Below, one piece after another: positions 28,401 through 42,300 of a stretch of 64,000 bases of DNA (its first letter is position 1; every line of letters starts with the position of its first letter). The position numbers and the translations under genes are program-made. The notes under the pieces are model-generated. The model saw nothing but the letters and a program-made list of their open reading frames with translations. It was not told the DNA's origin and searched no databases. Origin of the DNA: Progne subis subis (Eukaryota; Chordata; Aves; Passeriformes; Hirundinidae); NCBI GenBank assembly GCA_022316685.1, contig JAKJHU010000034.1, forward strand, positions 1,550,001 through 1,614,000. Direction: 5' to 3'.

Positions 28401-30276
28401 TGTTTTGCATACAAATAGGTATTACCAAGAAAATAAAATCCGCTGCAGAGTGAAATGTGTTTTGGTTAGACACATTAACGGTCATGGCTCCGGTAAAGGA
28501 GTGATACATCATTCTGTAGAATATATGATAAAATCAGTACACCGTGCTGTACTTCTAGTTTGTAAGATATATGCAGGATATATGAATGAAGAGTTTCATT
28601 TTAATAATGCCTTTTTTTTATCCAAATGTAAATGAGATTCTCCAATGAAGAAAATGAGTAAGAGGAAAATTACAGAGATGGCCTCATGGCAAACATGGCA
28701 CTTGTTTCTCTTACTCTTGTGATTTTGACTTATTTGGGGTACGAAAAGATAGATGTTTGTTTGGGAGCACTATGAACTATTTCAAATCCATATTAGAAAC
28801 AAGCAGAGTGCTTTATGCACTTAATTATATCATTTCAGAAAAGCAGAATTCAGTAAAAAAACAGTGAGTTTTTGCAGCTGTCATCTAAAGACTATGTGAA
28901 AGACATCTCTTGTGTTTTATATAGTGACAGCTTGTTTTCTTTACTAAATATATTTTGACTGATCAAATTGCAAACCAGAAGTTCTTTGAATCACAAATTT
29001 TGATTTGTTTTAATTAAAACAAACGCAAAAGACAACCAACAAACAATCCAAACCAAAACCATGTATTATCTATTGTTTATTTAGAAGTAAAAGCATCCAG
29101 CTTAATTCTAAGTCAGTCTGGCTGGAAGCAAACAGGAATGTTTAAATCTAATTCAATATAAAATAAGCTGAAATTACTGAAACAGAAAGTTCATTAATAT
29201 TCTCTTGCATTTTTAATGAAGAAATAATTTTAGTAGAAGATTTCCTAAAGATATAAATAATTTCTCTCTCATAGCTGTGTCACTATGGTGGTGCTATGTA
29301 CCTGTGATAACTTCAAATGGGCCTCACGCTGTGCTCAAAAAGATCCTTAGTATTCTTTCTTGTAATACTTGTTTAGAAGCTATGATTAAAGTATTAATCT
29401 TCTGTTATTTGACCATTGCTTCTGTATAGAATTCTCTAAGATAAAAATAAACATTTGCTTTCTAGATTTTCTGTTCTTTTTTATGGTTTCATTTAATGCA
29501 GAGCCAGTAGAGGGAGACAGAATATTTTATTTTGTGCAGAACTAGAGGTGTATCTCTACCCTTGATAAGGCTACAAAAGCCATCGACCTTCCTTAAACAT
29601 GAAGGGAAGTGCTTTACAAATGTGGTCAGACAAGAATTGGATGAAAAGATTTAGCATCAGGTTGCCAAATAAATGCTGTTCACAGAGGAAATATTAGTTT
29701 CTGTATATGAAATAGATGATAAACAGTGACAAATGGCTTTTTAATTGTAACTAAGATCATTAATTCCCACGTGGTTGTCAAAGTTATTCAGAAGCTCCTG
29801 ACTAAAGGAACTGAATGTTTTGGAATCCAACTACGGAAATTCAGAGGGTTTTGCCTGTATTTATTAGTGGTGTTTACAACCTCTTTGTGAGTATCTTAAC
29901 TGGATAGAAAGGCAGCATGAACTGGCATCACCTGGGCATAGATTTGTCCCTCACATGTCCTCAGAGCATGGACAGTTTCCTGGTAGAAGGCTGGGCTATG
30001 AAGTCTCCTCAATTTCTGAGAACAAAGTTCTATCCCAATAGCATCAGCTTTTCTCACAGGGTATGGAACTCAGAGGAAACTGGGAAAGCATTGGCTGACG
30101 TTATTTGCACGAATTGATTAGGAAAGAACTGAGCAAGATCACATTACCATGTGCACCTGGAAAAGTGCAACTTAGACATGCAAAAATACTTGTATATCTA
30201 GATTAAATGTCTATTTTCTGTCTCCTAATTCCCTTCTCCCAGCAGTCCTACTGCATCTCTGTGTCTTGTCTCATCT

Positions 30277-30317
<41 letters not shown>

Positions 30318-33300
30318 GCCAAATGCTTTGTTAGCTTTTCTTACATGACCCAATCTTTAAATATTGGACTTCTCAGCTCTCTTCCATTTTCCCATCCCTG
30401 CATCTTGTGTATCTTGCAGTGTCTACCCAGATTACTCCATGTCCTTGAGTTTTCTTCACATTATTCCTTGGTCCCCTTCAGATGTTCTTCCTTGTCTTTT
30501 TCCTGCATGTACTAATTATCTACTTGCCCATTTTCTCCATCCTTCCTCTTCCCTCAACGTGGTTATGAAAACAAGCCAGAAATTCACAATTTTTAGTTCA
30601 TAGGGTAGAAGTTTGGCTAAAGGTGTAAGAGCAACTTTAATGCAATATAGTGTGGACATAGCTAATATTGATTTGATTGAACTTGATAAGATTCTTGGAG
30701 GAGAGGAAAATTTTTCACAATGAAAACCATCAGCCACTGAAATAATCTCCCTGGGAGAGTGGTGGATTCCTCAATGTTGGATGCTTTTAAGATTTGGCTG
30801 GAGAGGATGCTGGGCCATCTTGTCTAGACCATGTTTTTGTTGAGAAGAGTTGATGATCCCTGAGGTCCCTTCCCGCCTGGTATTCTGTGATTTGGTGATT
30901 GATTTCACTCTGGATCAGATGTCTTGCAACATGGGGCAAGTACTTATGTACATATGTAGTAATTCATGCATATTAAATTTTGCTGGTGGCTTATCTGTCT
31001 CTTCCCACTCACTTCCCAGTAGTTTGATGTACTGTTGCAGATACATAAATATGCTTTAACCTAGAACACGCTAATTGTTCTGGTTTATTTTTTTAATTTC
31101 TTCATGAAGACTTGAGTTACTCAGTGAATATTGCTGCTATGGCAGTTTAGTGGAGGTGGGCTGGGCACTGGTTAGCAAGGATTTTCTGATCCATTCTGTG
31201 TCCTGTGCCGGTTTGCCAAGAGTGATGTAATGGAGCAATTAGAAAAGGAGACAACCTTTGTTTAGTGATGCTGAAGCTTGGCTCAGGGGGAATGTTGTGT
31301 GCTTGGTCTGTCAGCTGCACTGGGCAGCAGTTCTTTTGGATGGTGAAGTCCACCTGCTGGTCCCTTGGGATGGGCATGCACAAGGCAAAATGGCTTTAGA
31401 TCTAAGTGTGATCTTAACTGACTTGTTCACTGTTACTCAGCATTATTAATAAATTGTGTAATTTTTGAAAATATTACTGAAGAGCCCTTCAAAAGAGCCA
31501 CCTATAGCAATGAATATAAAATTAAATGCCATTTGACTAACATACATCATTCAGCTTCAGCCAGCAAAGATTTTGGGAAATCTGAAAGCTTATTCAATTG
31601 CAGTTGGAGCCTGGGTGAGAAGGATTACTTTTCTTTTAACATTAGGCTTGGAGGAGAAGGACTGCAAACACCAACCTTCATTACTGTGCATCAGGGCATG
31701 AAGAAATGTTTCAATAAGTTGGTGTGTGTCATGTTTAGTATTTGCTTATATAAATTAGATTGTGTATTCTGGGTATCTGTTAGACTAGGAGAGAGTTTGA
31801 GTGTTGTCAAACATAATAACAGCTGTGTGGAAAGCAGACTGACAACTAATCACTAACAGAATAATCCAGAGGAGTTTTTCAGCACTGAATTCCAAGGTTA
31901 CTTTCTTTTGATGAGAATATCATCTTGGAACTGGTCTTTAAGCAGCACAGCCAGGATGCGGGCACTTGGGGAGTAGTTTAACATAGCAGCAAGTCAATAA
32001 AGTTCTGGAATAGCACTGTGCCCCATTCCTCTCATAGGATATTCTTCTAGAGAACTATCAATGTAGTACCCAGATTTAAAGTGTAATTGTGCTGCTGATG
32101 GGACGTGAACACAGAGTATGATCTTGCAAATAATGAATTTTGACGTCTTTGATCACTTGATGAGCAGTAGCACTGGTAAGCCCTCGGGGCAGAGACCACC
32201 CCACTGCACTGTCTCCAACCACCTCTTCAGGATGATCTGTGTTAGCCCCACAATGCTGACTGGTGTGTGAGTCAATCGAAGCCCTTGTCAGGCTAATTAA
32301 AAATACTTAAACTGACTGCCATCTTCTCTTGCTGTAAAAATAGCTGTAATATAAATTCTAAATTGACAAACTGTGCAGTCAGTTTCCTTACAAACCCGGC
32401 AAATTGTGTGACTGTGTAGATTTGGTATCTCTCAGAGGCCATTTTGAGGCTAATTTCAGTTTATTAACTCCCTAAGGTGAAGTAAAGTTTCTTTACTTTT
32501 CTGGTGTTGAAAAGATTTTTTTTTTTTTTCTTTCTTTTTCCTTGAAAGAAAGAGGCTGGATTTCCTGTCTAATTTGGTCATATATCAGCTGAGAATTTCT
32601 TGTGGTGTGTGTCACTGCAGAATATCAGATTCAAAAGGTGGCAAGAACTAAGTGCTTGGAGCGTTACAGATCCTGGAATCTTCACTTTTGAGGGAAATTC
32701 TGCTTTAAGGATACAGCAACCAAAATATCTTGTTCCAGCATGAAATAAAACACCCACTCACAAGAGTCAATTGCTTATGAAGCAAAATTCTGAAAGCTTG
32801 CATTCCAAACTAAAATGCTTTGTTCAGATGCCTTTTTCATTTCATATTATGTAACAAGCTATTTTCAAGCAAGATGATAAAATGTTTAATGCTAAAAAGA
32901 GTCGAGATCACGCTTTTAGCATTTGGAAATCTGTTTTCATCAAAGATGACATTTTGTTGTGAAGGACTTTCCTTTCCACAGACTGGTATTTTTTTGTCAG
33001 ACCTTTCCATTAAAGTGGTTTCAAGCAACTATATTACAGAGATCTTCCTGGGAACATTCAGCAAGCCATCTCTGCAGCACAGTCCCTGGCTGCTCAGCAC
33101 TGGGATTGCTGGGCTGGTTAGGGAGCTGAGGAGCCCACATGCATTCCTAAGCCATATGTTTTCCTTCTGAGTCTGTAGGGGTTATATGAATTCTTACTTT
33201 TCTGCGTCACATACTTTCCTAACTACTTCGTCCCTAACTCTCACCACCGAAGTGTCTTATGTCTGCCAAGAGTACCTCCCAGCCTCCTCAAAACAAATAA

Positions 33301-36300
33301 CATCTCATAATTGGCTAAAATTTGAGCAATTCTTGAAAATGGCTTTTATCATGGGTTCCTTCAGCTGTATTCTTCAGGGTTTAACTAAGCAAACTCTTGG
33401 TGGCTGCTTCGACTAGTGTCATGGGCCAGTGGTAAGATTGCCTTTGTTAAAGGCCCTGTTTCAAGTGTTCTGGGCTGTGCTCAGTGTCAGCACAGGGTGT
33501 AAGACTGCACCTGACTGGCACCTTTTTCTTTGAAGTGTCGTTCTACTGCTGCCGTTAATAGGAAATTGGTTGCATTCAGAGCTGGGGTCACTGCTGCTGG
33601 TAAATTCCTGGGGACAGTGTGGAGCCTGCTGACTAAGAGATCATTATGTCCTTGAGGAAGGTGCTGCCTTCTGGCTCACTGCTGCCACTCATTTTCCAGT
33701 TCAGTGAGCTGCTGTGTCTGGAGGGGTGAGGTTTTCCTCTGAAAGGGAGATGCCAGGGGTTCAGGGCTAGGTGGAATCTGAGCAAAAGAAGCAGCTGACC
33801 TCAGGGCACTTGCCTCTGAGAAGAGAGCCTTCAGTTGCCTGTTCACTTCTGCCTGTTGAGCTTCAAACTTGGTCCCAAATGTGCCTCACGCAGAAACAGG
33901 TGGCTGCTGTGAGATGTGCCAGCCCTTCGCCGACAGCAGTTTGAGACCTGGGAGATACCCTGGTCAACCAGCTGTGCCGTCCCACTTCTGTATACGCCGT
34001 GGGCCCCGTGAAATGGATAGCCTGCTCCTGCAGCCTTCCATCTCACCCTCTGAATGCTTGCCCTGGAAGATGGCAGACATCTGGGGTGAGGGTGTAGTGG
34101 GGCTAAATTGGCCTGTCTGAAGTGTGTTGTGTAGGTGTGTTCTGGAGTTGGCCTCAGCGTCTAAAATGAAAGGTGCACCCTACAATGGCCACCTGAGTCG
34201 TGAGAGAATCAGCCACTGATTTTCTAACTACAAGTTAGTTTTTTCCTCCCTCCCTTTCTCCCTCCCTTCCTTCCTCTCTAATAAATAGTTCAGCAGTATT
34301 TTTTAATGATGTAGAAACTTGGTGGGATATTAACAGCTGAATACAGTTACAACATTAAAAATATTTTGCAGAATAAATATTTCATTGTTTATCATGGAAC
34401 TGAACAGTAAATTCAGTAAGTCATTCTGTAGGCAGTAATCTGGCTGCTCAGTCTAGGCCTGGCTTGCAACAGAAAATACAGATTGTTCGGTGTAGGGATG
34501 TACAGATCACAGAATCATGATCAATTTCTTGTCCTGCAGCATTTGCTGTAGGATGTTGTAACTATCCTTTGTCAGTGTGCTAGCAGCTGTGACAACAATG
34601 AAATTGGTTGAGTTAGTGCTACACTGGACTTGTGTTTATTTTGGGTGTGCATACAACTTGGAGGCTGACTGCTTAGCTGCTTCTGCATATTTTTCTGTGT
34701 AACAGTAATCCTGTTGCTGTTGCAAAGTCATAGCTAACCTCACAGGATTAGCTTTGTAATGCATGTAGAATTTTAACTCCACTGAATTACACTTTTCATA
34801 ACAGCTGTGCCATGTGAAGCTGATGTTTCTTATATAAAAGACTTCCTTAGTATTAGAAATAAGGATTAACGCAACAGATTATTGTGTGTGGAGCTTTTTG
34901 GATTGTAGTATTTCTACACTGATTTGCCTGCAAAAAGTGGTTCTCAAACTAGTGGTCTCTTATTTCTCTGGTACTGCTGTAACTTTGGACGGTGGCATTT
35001 CATTAGCTCTAATCGAGGAGGCATGCTGAAGGAAGGATGCTGCTGTTTGGAGACAACCAGGTCAGAACAGTCTGTTCTCTGTCTACAGTCCTTGTCAGTC
35101 AGTCATGATAGTAGAAATAACTGGCAGGCACTGCTGTTCCCTCTGCTCATTTGCAGCTATTTAGATGGATACCCGATCAACGGTAAAGTTTGTTAGTCTA
35201 ATAGTTCCCTGAGAAACTGGAAGAGCTTTTATTCAGTCACCCAGGGATTATTGTGATTAAATGAGGTGAAGTGGCAATTTCCATGTAGGAAATTCAGGGA
35301 GAGTGTGGAGCAGCTCATCCTGCTGCAGCCCAGCAGCTGCATATCTGCCGTGGGGCAGGGTGAGTGTTGCCCATGGGGGCAGGAGTGGGGTGCAGGGCCC
35401 AGCTGAGCGAAAGGCTCAGCCTGCAAGTTTGTGTGCAGGTGTTGGTGTGCTTTGCTGCGAGGCATTAGCAGCAGCCAGGCTGGAACCTAGGAGTTCATTG
35501 CACTAGCTGGCAATTTGCAAGGAGACTGGCTCTTACAACCAGTGGTACCGAAGGCCACATGGGAAGCAGTGATGTGTGAGAAATGCACCTGAGCACATGC
35601 ATATTTCACAAGTCTTTCCAGTTCTGAACTGATGGTAGATCTGCTCCGATACCTGCTGGTAGCAAGAGCCATGGCATCTGTGGCAAATGTTGGACAATCA
35701 ACATGTCAGGGTTTGTGTGTATAAGCTTGCAGCAGGGGTGACTGTGTGAGCTGTGTAACTGTAATATAATGTCATTTCAGTCTTTAATCTTTTTCTTGAC
35801 AAGCTTTTGGATGTGGAAACAGCCTAAGAGAAAAAAGTTCTCTTAGATTGTATGCATAGTCTTTCACACTTATCTAGCTGAGCACTGCCTTCTCTTTTAT
35901 TCTGCTGGGGGTTGCACTTCTGTACAAGAAACGATGCTGTTCTTTTTCCTACTGAAATGCTCTTTTCTAAAAAAAAACCCAAAAAATAACCCCAAACACT
36001 GTGAACTTGTAGGAGTTGTAGATATTGCCTCCCCAACAGGAGTTTTAATGGCGCTTCAGAGAAAATACCCAACAGGGTATATGGCCTTTAAGTAACACAG
36101 ATGCATTTTATCTCCAAGTGATACATGATAAACATTCTTTGGTCGCATTAGCCTTTGAAGAAAATATTTCCTGGATACTGAAGATCAAATGGAGGATAAC
36201 AGCTGCTTGGGATAATTAGTGCTAGGAATAGACTGATTTATGGCGCATCAGGCAGTGCCAGCAGCTATGTTTCTGCAGCTTTGAGATAGCTTGGTGTTTA

Positions 36301-39300
36301 AAAACTAGATGCTAGAAAAGTGGGTTGTGGAACTGACTGTTTGGATCAATAGTCCTGCTTACAATTCTGCACTGGAGCAGCTCTGAAGGAAGAGTTAAAT
36401 GTGAATCGCAGATTTTTAAAATGTTTTTCTCCTTGAAGCTGTTAATAACCTGAATTTGATTTACTGAGCAGTAAATGAGTGCTCCTCACGTACCCTTGAA
36501 ATTTGCTAGAGAAGTCTATGTTCCATCTCCACAATAGATCATCTTACTTACAAGCCTATCATTTATCTTTTTCTTAGTAAAAATTGGAATTTTCTTGCAA
36601 TGTTTTGTCAGCAGTGAAACAGCTCCTAAATTTTGTTCTCTATAAATTATCGGTAACTTCCTAAAATCACAGAACCTGGTACTGATCAACATGTTTTCCT
36701 TGCCATCCATACAATACATATGGCCAAATACAGACCATGAACAGTTTTTGGTTCTTGGGCTGGATTAGGCATCATTAATAGCTAACATTTTATTTTTGTG
36801 TGTGTTTGTGTGGCTTTTGTTTGGTTGGTTTTGCGGTTTTTTTCCCCAACATATTATTCCTAATTTCTTGTCTTATCCAATGCTCATTGGCAGAAATAGC
36901 TATTGGACCTTAGGTCTTGAAGGAAAGATAATTATACAGAGAAACTAAAGGAAGTTAGAGTGGGGAGGTAATCAATGAACAGAGCTGATATTTTTTTAAA
37001 ATGTATACTAATCTGAAGAGCTAAATATTACTGATATTTATAGTGATATCTAGAGAGGTTTAGAAGTCAGGTATTGAGCTACCTATTGACAAACTAGACA
37101 TCACTGGATGAATAGATGATACGAGTCTCTTTGGAAAACAAACTTAATGAGACAAGATTACTTGAAAGCTGGCAGAATAAGAACATGTTTAAAGAAACAA
37201 AGTGAGTTGTCCCAAGCTATGCAGTAGTAAGTTAATGGTCAGAGCTTTGCTGTTTGCCACACTCGTGCTTGTGTGGTGTTGTACATGCTCAAAATCAATT
37301 TTAATGGCTCTAGGCTTCAGTGCTAAATGAGCCTTTTATTAATCCTAAACACATCCAATTCAATAAACCTGCCCTGTAAGAATAGGTTATGAACCGAAGT
37401 TTTGTCATTTAGCTGCTGAGTCCAAAATCTTTGAGTAGTAATGCTGTTGGACCTGATAACTATTTCCTCCTCTTCATCTCACAAACTTCATTAAAAAAAC
37501 TCTCTGCATCAAATTTGCTTAAATGACTAATGTGTGTATTTTTTTCAGGAAGTGGAGGTGGTGGTCTGAGGTTCTTTTGCTTTGCTAGCTGCTTTTGTTT
37601 CTAACACTCGGAGAGTATGCTCTGTGAAGCTGTGGCTCACTTGGGAGATGAAAAGAATTAGGTGGTCTGGAGGACTTGGACTTGCAATAGCTTCACGTAC
37701 ATGCAAAACTTTATGGAACTAGTGGCATCTACAAATGGGAACCAATGCATACACGATCAAAAAACTGGAGTGGTGGTGCAGGCCTTGCTATTGACTGATC
37801 AAAGTTTGTGGTTCCAAGAGCTCTATGGTGCTTACATTAGCTTCTCCAGGAGTCAGCACCATTCCCCTCCCCAGCTCCAGGAAAGGTCATGTTCCTGTTC
37901 CTCTCTCCCTGTACTGGGAGAGAGGATCCATGCTTGAAGCTGGACTCTTGTCCTTGGGCAGTGCAGGACAGACTGGCTCTTCACTACGTGTCTAATGAAA
38001 GCCTTCCATGGGCTGAACCTAGTCTTTGCTGCATGTCTTATCATTACTGCAAATGAATATGAATCAATGTATAAAAACTTCTATGCAGAAATGTCCATTT
38101 CCATAATTCCTGGCCCAAAGCAAAGAGATTTCATCATTAATAATTTTTCTAACTTTGGCAATTTATTTTTAATCTAAAATCTTTCCAAGTGTTCTATTTG
38201 TGGATAAATCTTGTCTTGGGGATATAGGATCATTTTGCCTTTTTTTATTATGTTGGGCAGATAAAAATCCCGCTGTTTTGAAACAGCAGTTCAGATCAAT
38301 GAAGCTGGTGATTCACACTATAAAATTCAATTTGTATGCTATGTGCTAAGCAAATAACCATATTCTAATAAAGGAAGAGAAGTTCAGTTTTAGATCTGGG
38401 ACCTGCTATGACCTCCATTTTTCTGCAATATATTTCTTAAGTATAACTACAAATCATACCTGTCAGAATTCTTTTTTCATGTATTGCATTTGTTTTTCTG
38501 CTGACTTAGTGACTTATATTTTAAATTACCATGTAACATTTAAGTGGGATTCTGGAGTGTGAGTACTGGCCAAAATATGCATTTACTTCATATTGTTTAG
38601 CAAGGTTAGGAAACATTTCTTAACTTTTACAATCATACTTTTCAGCAATGTTTTTTTATTGTGTGGGCCTCTTCAATAATTTTCCTTCTTAAAAATAATG
38701 TTTGGAATTTCTTTTGTAGACACAAATAATTTCTCTGACAAAAAGCTCATTTGCTATCACTTCAATTCATTGCTTTGTATTTAATTTAAGAGGTGTTCTC
38801 TCTATATTTTATTGAACATGGAAGCATTGCTATGACTTTTATTCCAGTTGTTATCTCTAGACTCTATGCTACTGGTTACTACAGCAGTTAAAATATATTG
38901 TTATGTTAACAATGCTTGCATGACACATCTTTTAGCTCACTTATGGGATGCAGCTATCTACTATAGATTTACTGCTATAGTTGGCACATGAAGGCAATGA
39001 GTAAAATAAATTGAGTCTCCCCCTCATTTTATTTTCTTCATCACTGTTCCTCAAGTGGCAATTATAATTTCAGAGTTTATTTATGCATTTGAACCAAAAT
39101 TTAAAAAATGCAGTAAGAAACCTAGATGTTGTTATTGAATTACAGACACACAACCAATTTTACAACATGAAGATATCTATCCACTTATCCATCATTTTTA
39201 TCTGATTAAGAGCTTATTGGAAGAATGTGAAACATAGCATTTGGAAGCTTCTGCAAGCTCCTTTTTTTTGGGGGGGGGGCGGTACTTTCCTCCTTTTGGA

Positions 39301-42300
39301 AGACAACATATATATGAACAAAGAATTAAACATAAAGTGGACTTCAGCATTGGATTAATCACCTGTTTTAGTGTTTGTACAAATGTTTTCATGAATGCTA
39401 ATGTGTGTGCTTTCCTTATGGTCGTTGTAGATCTAGTCTGTCTTCCTCTTGTTGCTTTCATATCCAAAACTCTTCACAACCTACTTTTTTCTCTGTTGTC
39501 TCCTCCTTGTAATTTCTTACTTAGTATTCAAGCTTGGCTCATACCTCCTACCTCCATCCCACATGTGTTTTAAAACAAGTACATTTTCAATTTCCCCCCA
39601 TGCTGGCATTTTCTTATAGATGTTTCACCATGTTGAACATGTTGATGATCAAAACCTGATCTCTTAGCACTCTCTTTGACCTTATGTGTTCATGGTGTGT
39701 TCCTTGGAATTAATCTCTGCTATGAAGGCCATAGAAACAATAGCAGCTCTTATATTAAGAATACTGTCCACTATGCTTTTCAATATCATCTGGCTGTCAA
39801 CCTGTACTTCTCTGTCTGATAATGTGTTTTCTCTTATTTCTTTTATTTTTTTTTAAAGCAGGCAGTCTGAGGTTTTGCTGTACTTGTGCAGTACCTGTAG
39901 TAATAGTGCTAGAGCCCAGAATTAGGATTTATATGCACTGCAGTGAGTACAGATAGCTTTAATAGTATATCAGGCGTACTCAGTTGTATGAGTTTGTTGT
40001 CCTCTATTACTGGCATAATAAGGTGAACTAACTGCTATCTTGTGACCAAGCAAAATTAGTCTAAGTTCCTTTTTATTTCCCACATAGATAGTTCTGAGTT
40101 AAATCTCTGCCTTGTTCTTTCAGTGTAGCTATTGAACCATATATTAAAAGTTTCCCCATCACATCTGTTTTGTAATGTCAGTAAGGTTTTTGGGTTTTTT
40201 TTCTGAAATATTTGAGGTGTCTGTGATCTCTGCTGCATGATGTTTAAGAAACATGAGTCAGTTTCTACTTTTTGGGAATTCTTTCAATTCTCTCCCTTTA
40301 TGCTCTAGGAACAGTCCATTCCCAGTGATGGGCCTGGAGTGAAATAAGCCACCCTTTGTACCCAGCCCATTGGCACTAGTTGCTGTCACTTGTGTACTCA
40401 GGGCTGTGGAATTATTAGCAAATTTAAATTCTTCTATTCTCAAAACTAGTTTGACCTAGGAATGCCAGATACTACAGGATACAAGCTTATTAATGGTGTG
40501 GGGGTGAGAGATGGTGACATAGGAGAGTTAATAATTTGTGAAGTAAAGCATTTGAATATTAATATATTCAGTGTTAGCTTGATGTGGTTATGTTGTAGAC
40601 AGGTTTAAGAAAAGCTTCTGGCTTACTGCTGAGGGGTTTTTTTAAGAACTCGAGGAAAACAGGAGCTTTCTGCCCTACTGGATCAAGTACAGATCTGGGA
40701 GATGGGTTTATGCAGTTCTGCTGTTGCTGCCTGTAGCCCTCATACTACACAGATGTTAAGTCTTTCTGCATGTCCCTCATTAATTTTAACAGTTACTTAT
40801 CTACAAATGGAAAGAGGTTACGAGTAGGTTTAGGGGGATTACAGGCACGTCTGTATGTCTGTTTTAGCAACCTGCAATGCTTTTGAAGGCTTTCATATAC
40901 TCACATGATCCAATTGCATAAGCATTTTGTGCTACTCCATGAAAAACCAAGGGATTGAGGGATTGCAGTCAGCCTTACCTGCGGTGATTCACTGCCTAGG
41001 AATGTGGTGCCTCCCTAGATGGGAAACAGCTCCATCCTATTGTGCTGTAAACTGCTTTCACAACTGATTTGCAGATGTATTATATTTTCAAGTGCTTTCA
41101 CTAATGCTGGAAAACTTTGGCATGCTTCTCAGGGTGTATGTGCCAAAAATTTCAAGAAGCAATATGACTCTGAGCATTATTCAACTTGAAAGTATACTCT
41201 CTAGATGTAACTGTCCATCACTCCCAAAGAATAAATTACAACATACACTTGTGGGCAGGGGATGCTTGCTCTATTGAGGGGACCTTCTTCTCTTCTTTCA
41301 TTAATCCTGTCCTAGTGTATGCAAGTGTGTAGTACGAAGGGCAGGAGTCAATAATGTGTGTGGGAGGAAAAGGAGAGAATTTGGTAAACAAAAACAAAAC
41401 CCCACAACTAAAGATCCTAACAAAGAATCTTGGGTCTGAAGGTCTCATGGTTAAATCCTGATTGTGATAGCTGAAGGATCATGTAATGCATATACAGTTG
41501 TGAGCTTCTTACATGAGTTACAGACTTGTAGATTAGTTTCCTGTTAAAGATATATACCATACTAAGCAGTACTATTTTAATGATTGTCTCTAGATTAGTC
41601 CTCAATAGATACGGCTAAACAAAATGCCAGCAATATTACTTTTCAGATATCTTACCTATAAACAAGAGAATTCCCCAGCTCCTCTGTCAGTAAGCTCACC
41701 AAGAGCAAGTGTGCTGTTTTAGGGCTACCTTAAAAAGAAGGCTGTATTAAAGTCTAATTACCATGCTTCAGTTTTTGAAGGGGGAAATAAGTAATAAGGT
41801 TATGTGCCTGAAGTCTAGAGGAAGAGGAAATACTTGGTTAGCTGCATGCTTCCTTGGACTAAATCATATAAATTTTGTTTTCCATTTCTGGAAATCATAG
41901 ATGTTGTTTCCTGTCCATTGTGCAGTTTCTATTTGTGCTCAGTACCTTTGTAGACAAGGACTGGCTCTGCAGCTTTTGTCTGTGATATCTAAAATAGGAC
42001 ACAGCGAGGTCTTGACCTCTTTTGTGACATTTGTGTACAAAGTGATACAAATGATGACTAATGCAATGAAAAGGTTTAAAATATTACAGGTGTGTTGATG
42101 AGACTGTGGTGTGTGAACACACTGCACCATTTTTCTGAGCCCTGCTTTCAACAAGTGCATAGAATTAACCTTCTCTAGGCACCAATACAGTAGCAAAAAT
42201 TTGGTTTTGTATTTTTTCTGGAACCATTCTTTATGCAGTGAAGACAGCCCTGGAATATTTGTCTGGCAGCAGAAACCAGCTTGATGGCAAAACTGAATCT